Assembly (NCBI GenBank): GCA_017550285.1
Contig: JAFZPP010000047.1
Span: forward strand, 1-64,000
Reading direction: 5' to 3'
Length of the DNA stretch: 64,000 nt
Source: Oscillospiraceae bacterium
GTDB lineage: Bacteria > Bacillota > Clostridia > Oscillospirales > Ruminococcaceae
Shown: positions 59,646-64,000 of the stretch, piece by piece
Layout: the number at the start of each line of letters is the position of its first letter
Numbering within the stretch: position 1 is the stretch's first letter
The notes under the pieces: generated by a model
Databases searched by the model: none
Told to the model about the DNA's origin: nothing
Seen by the model: only the letters and a program-made list of their open reading frames with translations
Program-made: the position numbers and the translations under genes

Positions 59646-60690
59646 CGCAGGTTCCAAAGCTTTCACAGTCTTTTCTCCGTATTTTGAAAGCTTATCAATC
59701 AATTTCTTAGCTTTACGCATCAATGCTTTCAGCTTTTGTTGATCCGCCAAATCCGGATGCAGCATTATAAATTCGCCGTAAAATGCGATGACTGCTATCA
59801 GTGTTTGTTCCGCAGCCAGCGAAGCATCCTGATTCAGATTGGAAACATATGATATGATCGTGTGATACTCAGCAAGGATATCTTTACTGTCGTCCTTCAG
59901 AGCATCAGAAACCAGCAATTTGCCAAGTACTGCATTTACAGAAAAAATGCCGTATCTGCGATCACCGCACGAAATCTTATTAAATTTCAGATTTTCAGAT
60001 TCATCCTTTTTCAGTTCTTCTATCAAGCTCTCTGCTTGGGAAAAGAGATAGAATGCTGCGATATATAGATCCTCTTGTCCGGTTTTGAAACCCAACTGCT
60101 TTACGGCAGCCGTTCGTGTTGCACATTCTCTGGCAGTCTCTGATAATTTGCCCAGTGTAAACAGATAAACAGCTTCGATCATCCTGTGGTTAAACAGTAC
60201 ATTCTGCTGATTCGCCGACATTTTTTGTGGAGTACAGTCTTTCTGATCGAATGTCTCCCAGCTTTCTGCAAGCAGCGCCGCGATCTCCTCAGCCCAGCTT
60301 TTTTCCAGTAGAACCTTGTCAAATCTCAATCCATTCACACAGGCAGATTGTGATATATAATATGAAGCCAAAGAATACGCAGATATGCTTACCTTTTCAG
60401 CAAAATCTTCGGGCTTTTCTTTTTTTAGTCTTCTTCGCACTTCCAGTGCGTCCTTTAATAATTGATTTGCTGAATGATAATCATGTACCAGTGTGTATGC
60501 AATACCAAGATTGGTCTGCGCGAGTGCAACCAGATTGGGGATTTCTTCCTTGAACTTCAATCTTGTGATCAGCGCCGACTGATACCAGCGGATTGCCTTA
60601 TCCATATTAAATTGCTTGCGATAAATTATCGCGCGGTTATTGAACAGTTTGGTTTTGTGCAGTTCTTCCCAGCGGGTCAGATCCTCATGC
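59640..60690 (-). pseudogene. Internal fragment of a TPR-repeat gene in antisense orientation
   Basis: The minus strand from about 60690 to 59640 encodes ~350 residues of helical repeats ('KLFNNRAIIYRKQFNMDKAI', 'LVALAQTNLGIAYTLVHDYH', 'RMIEAVYLFTLGKLSETA'), typical of TPR regions of large STAND/NB-ARC-like or signalling proteins. It has neither a plausible start nor a natural stop. Both ends butt onto secreted-protein coding sequence on the plus strand. Its base composition is more AT-rich. The frame continues open past 59640 only as a shadow of the InlB gene. Confidence 0.7.
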
Positions 60691-63320
60691 CGGACAGCAC
60701 AGTCGTCATCCAGACTCTGGCGGAAGCGAATAACCTTGCCGTCGATATTGAAGGCGGCAATCTCACAGAGGGTACGAACTGTCAGCTCTATGACCGCAAT
60801 AATTCAGCAGCTCAGATTTGCCGCTTTATTTCAGCCGGAAGCGGCTACTACTACATCCTGCTTGCCAAAACCAAGAATATGGTTCTGGATGTCAAGGGCG
60901 GAAAGGGCTTTTCCGGCTGCAATGTACAGCTCTATTCCGCAAACGGATCGGACGGTCAGCTATGGACTCTGGAAAGCACAGACGAAGAGGGTGCCGTCCG
61001 CATCAAATCCAAAACCGGCTTCTATCTCGACGTATCCGGCGGCAATTTCGAGAACGGCACCAATATTCAGGTATATGACGGCAATCAGTCCATTTCGCAG
61101 AAATTCTATCTGAATAAGGCATATGATCCGAACGATGCAATCACCTATGCACGGAAGTATTCGGAGGATACCGGCAAATATACCGGCGTATATAATAAGA
61201 ATTTTACGACTGATTTTGTTCTGAACGGCGGAGACTGTGCCAATTTCGGTTCTCAGTGTCTGTTCGCCGGCCATTTTACTCTGACACCGGACTGGAATCC
61301 GGTTTATCCGGGCGGTGACAAGAATTACAGCAACGGTCAGCTGAACTGGATCAGAGCAAACGGCTTGAAGAATTATCTCGAATCACTGGGGTATCCGATT
61401 CGCAGAATTCAGTCCAAGGACGATCTGAACCTGATTCACAAGGGCGATATCGTTTTCAAGATCAATGACAAAGGCGAGGTGTCCCATACAACGATCTGTT
61501 CTGATGTCAGCGGTACACCGAAATTCTGTGCGCATTCCGCATGGCGCAGGGATCATGAATATCTGGATGTTTATGATCAGTTTATAAACGGCTATATCGT
61601 GGATTTGACTTTCTCCGACAGTGCAAAGGTATCCCTGCCTGCGCCGAGAAATACGGGTGCGGCGCAGCAGACTGTTCAGACCGTACAGCCGACCGCCTCG
61701 AACGGACAGGTCTGCCGGACACCGGAGGAGACAATGGCATGGATTCGTGCCAGAGTTGCCGAAAAGTGGGGCGAGGATGTTGACGGATTTGCGGGCTGTC
61801 AATGTGTTGATTTAATTAAATTCTATATCAAATATTTGACGGGCGGAAAAACCCCGAACTTTATTGCAAACGCATTTGAATATGCATATTTCGCACTGCC
61901 GGACGGTTTTACCCGCATCACATCCAATCCGCAGCCGGGTGATATCGTTGTCTGGGACAAAAACAAAGGCAGTGCCGGAAGCTACGGACATGTCGGCATC
62001 GTGATGAGCGTCAGCGGCGGCACGATCACTGTTGCAGAAACGAATTACAGCGGAATGATGTATGTTACAGTGCATGATCATCCGACCTCGACAGTAACCT
62101 GCTACATCCGCCCGTCCTTTGTTTCCTCGAATCAGCCTGCCGTGAGCACGAATCTCCAGCCCGGCAGATACAAGGTAATCACGCCGGTCGGCGTCAATGT
62201 CCATGCACAGGCATCGCAGAATTCCACGCTGATTGCAGCAGCATCTCCCAACGTCACATTTGTTGTCACAGAAGTCAAAAACGGTTACGGCTATACGCCT
62301 GAAATCTACAGTTGGGTCGGCAACTCGCAAAGCAATCACGCAGGCTGGGTCATTCTGGATGCAGATTGCTGCGAATATCTCGGCGAAGCAGTCAAGACGA
62401 CGGAGAAACCGGCAACAACGACGAAGACTACGACGACTACAACGACAACCACAACAACTAGTACGACAACCGCACCGCCGGAACCGAAGCTGGCAGGCGA
62501 TATCAATACCGATGAGCGGGTAGATGTGTCGGATGCAGTGCTCATGGCAAGATTTGTCGCAGAGGATACTGTGAACATCAGCACGGCAGGCCGCAGAAAC
62601 GCCGATGCAGACGGCGACGGCATGCTCAATTCCGACGATGTGATCACGATTCTGAAAATGATCGCGCATCTGCCGGTGGACACATGGAAGGAAGATGACG
62701 GAAAAACACAGACCGGTACCGTCAAGAGCGAATACTGGGAATATGACATTGTTTCAAAGAAGACCGCGGATGCACCGACGATGCAGGGCTGGAAGCTCGT
62801 TTCGACCGGCTGGCAGCAAACCGGAACCGGTACCTATCAGTATGCAGATTTCCCGTCCGGATTTTCGCAGTCCGATGCGAGATATCAGGCAATCGGCAAA
62901 TCCGCCGGAAAGAATACGGAATCTGAAACCGCGAAGCGTGTCTACGGCAATGCGGCGGTCAAGGAATACATCTACTGGCACTGGTGTTATCCCATGGCTG
63001 AAAAATGCAGCGAGAATGACCGCTATATCGGCGAATACAACGGCGATCAAACACCTGCCGGAACCTGTACGGTATGGGAAGCCTTCACCTCAGCCGAAAA
63101 CGTGAATCCTTCGGATAAAAGCGGTACGGCATGCAAGATCACCGGTCATTCCGACGGATATTCCTACTGGTGGTTCCGGCTGCCGGTTTATCAGCAGAGC
63201 TATACAGATTATCAGAAGCAGTACACCTTCGAGAAAACCGAGCATTTTAAGTCAGAACAGGCACCCGCTGCAAATCAGAATGCGGTCAATGTCCGGCACT
63301 ATGTGCTGACAGCAAACTGA
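60687..63320 (+). CDS. Ricin-lectin / amidase / CHAP / SH3 / dockerin protein lacking its signal peptide
   Basis: There are about 877 residues from the first in-frame ATG near the homology start (60687), which has no ribosome binding site. Domains: ricin B-lectin trefoil ('LAVDIEGGNLTEGTNCQLY', 'MVLDVKGGKGFSGCNVQLY'; about 1-145); Amidase_6-like domain ('GDCANFGSQCLFAGHF', His in 'KGEVSHTTICSDV'; 150-315); CHAP-type domain (Cys in 'GFAGCQCVDLIKFY', His in 'SYGHVGIVMSV'; 345-480); SH3b-like domain ('VGVNVHAQASQNSTLI'; 490-565); a Thr linker; dockerin ('GDINTDERVDVSDAV', 'ADADGDGMLNSDDV'; about 605-665); and a ~200-residue C-terminal domain. It reads as a secreted cell-wall hydrolase bound to cellulosome or wall. 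The missing 5' end suggests a broken gene. Confidence 0.8.
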   Translation: MPDSTVVIQTLAEANNLAVDIEGGNLTEGTNCQLYDRNNSAAQICRFISAGSGYYYILLAKTKNMVLDVKGGKGFSGCNVQLYSANGSDGQLWTLESTDEEGAVRIKSKTGFYLDVSGGNFENGTNIQVYDGNQSISQKFYLNKAYDPNDAITYARKYSEDTGKYTGVYNKNFTTDFVLNGGDCANFGSQCLFAGHFTLTPDWNPVYPGGDKNYSNGQLNWIRANGLKNYLESLGYPIRRIQSKDDLNLIHKGDIVFKINDKGEVSHTTICSDVSGTPKFCAHSAWRRDHEYLDVYDQFINGYIVDLTFSDSAKVSLPAPRNTGAAQQTVQTVQPTASNGQVCRTPEETMAWIRARVAEKWGEDVDGFAGCQCVDLIKFYIKYLTGGKTPNFIANAFEYAYFALPDGFTRITSNPQPGDIVVWDKNKGSAGSYGHVGIVMSVSGGTITVAETNYSGMMYVTVHDHPTSTVTCYIRPSFVSSNQPAVSTNLQPGRYKVITPVGVNVHAQASQNSTLIAAASPNVTFVVTEVKNGYGYTPEIYSWVGNSQSNHAGWVILDADCCEYLGEAVKTTEKPATTTKTTTTTTTTTTTSTTTAPPEPKLAGDINTDERVDVSDAVLMARFVAEDTVNISTAGRRNADADGDGMLNSDDVITILKMIAHLPVDTWKEDDGKTQTGTVKSEYWEYDIVSKKTADAPTMQGWKLVSTGWQQTGTGTYQYADFPSGFSQSDARYQAIGKSAGKNTESETAKRVYGNAAVKEYIYWHWCYPMAEKCSENDRYIGEYNGDQTPAGTCTVWEAFTSAENVNPSDKSGTACKITGHSDGYSYWWFRLPVYQQSYTDYQKQYTFEKTEHFKSEQAPAANQNAVNVRHYVLTAN

Positions 63321-63332
63321 ATACAACCAAAA

Positions 63333-63362
63333 GAACCCTGCTGTAGCAATCCAGCAGGGTTC
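63333..63362. terminator. Terminator between convergent genes
   Basis: The stem GAACCCTGCTG / CAGCAGGGTTC has an 8-base loop, with CTTTTTC a few bases after it on the plus strand. Confidence 0.8.
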
Positions 63363-63470
63363 AGCTTTTTCGTATTGATTTCTGTATCAAAACTGAAACG
63401 GCATGTTATCTGCGCTGTGCTCGTTCAGGTTTGTCCGGACCGCACCGGCATCCTGTATGACAAATTCTTC

Positions 63471-64000
63471 TCACGAATTACGAGGGGTATCTGTAAGAAT
63501 GCCCGCACCGATTTTTTTATAGTGCGGAAATGCGCCGTTCCCGACATAGAGATCGGTATCGCTGTCGGTTTTCAGGAAGCCCAGGATAAATTCGCCGTCT
63601 TTGCTGTAGAGATTATACCAGTAATTGACAGTTCCTTCGATTTCCGCTGGCTCAAGGCGGATGATGCCTTCGTTTTCCTGACTGCCGGATGCATAGAAGG
63701 ACTTGAAGTGACCGTCCGCGTCAATGTGGATTGAAGCAGCTGCCGGATCGCCGTCAATATACCATAATCCGGCGATAGAGCTGAAATCAGCATCCGGCGC
63801 ACCCTTCATTTCGGTTGTTGCGGCAGTTGTTTCCGGTTCGGCAGTGGTTTCAGTTTCAGCAGTGGTTTCTGTTTCGGATGCTGTTGCGGATTCTGTGGTT
63901 TCCGTGGCTGCCTCTGCGGTTGTGCTCGCAGTCGTTTCAGTTGTATCTGCGGAGAGGACTGTTTCGGATGTTACAGTAGTTGAATCCGGCGCGGATGCAG
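63471..64000 (-). CDS. C-terminal part of a surface protein with Thr/Glu-rich linker (cut by window edge)
   Basis: The minus frame is open from 64000 to the stop at 63471 (about 176 codons). The upstream ~70 residues are Thr/Ala/Glu repeats (TETTAETETTAEPETTA). The last ~105 residues form one beta-rich module ('IAGLWYIDGDPAAASIHI', 'EIEGTVNYWYNLYSKDG'). This module matches one in the lipoprotein at 54739-56190. The N-terminus, probably a lipoprotein signal, is outside the window. Confidence 0.75.
   Translation of the reverse strand, partial: ASAPDSTTVTSETVLSADTTETTASTTAEAATETTESATASETETTAETETTAEPETTAATTEMKGAPDADFSSIAGLWYIDGDPAAASIHIDADGHFKSFYASGSQENEGIIRLEPAEIEGTVNYWYNLYSKDGEFILGFLKTDSDTDLYVGNGAFPHYKKIGAGILTDTPRNS

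Overview
The window looks like a chromosomal piece of a cellulosome-forming gut Ruminococcus (Oscillospiraceae, Clostridia). The evidence is: several secreted proteins with type I dockerins (two Ca-binding GD-N-DG repeats), a GH8 cellulase, BspA-type leucine-rich repeat proteins with Thr/Pro linkers, AGGAGG ribosome binding sites, sigma-A promoters with an extended TGTGnTATAATA -10 box, and Firmicutes-type FMN riboswitch control of riboflavin genes. Species cannot be named from the sequence alone.

Layout. 0-13 kb is a surface/extracellular region: two divergent paralogous LRR proteins (the left one cut by the window edge), an SDR oxidoreductase, a HAD / vWA / macro-HTH trio, a GH10-like dockerin protein that appears to lack catalytic acids, and a solute-binding protein carrying an N-terminal dockerin. 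13-20.6 kb is a mosaic of truncated pieces (AgrC-like kinase tail, relaxase tail, ThuA fragment, C39 peptidase with a nonsense codon, tyrosine recombinase without its ends) around an intact AraC / MATE / DUF1349 set; it looks like decayed mobile DNA. 20.8-27.6 kb holds an HD-domain protein and a Bce-like antibiotic-sensing module: response regulator, kinase, ABC ATPase, and an FtsX-type permease fused to an alpha/beta hydrolase. 27.7-32 kb carries a LysR regulator and metE-metF. 32-37.3 kb is the riboflavin operon (ribD-ribE-ribBA-ribH plus a HAD phosphatase and a broken amidohydrolase) behind an FMN riboswitch. 37.3-38.6 kb has corA and a tiny six-cysteine peptide gene with its own promoter and terminator. 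38.7-46.3 kb is a phosphorelay cluster: REC-GGDEF(degenerate)-EAL, Hpt, hybrid kinase, and an amino-acid-permease/hybrid-kinase fusion. 46.4-48.2 kb is a large serine recombinase with a 39-residue partner. 48.4-54.1 kb returns to dockerin proteins (GH8 cellulase, papain-like peptidase), a membrane protein and an XRE regulator with an upstream leader ORF. tRNA-His and tRNA-Tyr follow, then a lipoprotein, a PqqD / small ORF / ABC exporter set, and a secreted InlB-repeat ... ricin-amidase-CHAP-SH3-dockerin locus that seems split by an antisense TPR-gene fragment. A partial lipoprotein-like gene ends the window.

How it works together: the extracellular proteins would dock onto scaffoldin and act on cell-wall polysaccharide or peptide substrates. 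The two-component and phosphorelay genes sense envelope stress and nutrients. Met and riboflavin operons are ordinary metabolism. The most noteworthy objects are the permease-hydrolase fusion in the Bce-like module, the isolated Cys-rich micropeptide gene, the permease-kinase fusion, and the PqqD/ABC cassette that has no maturase in sight.
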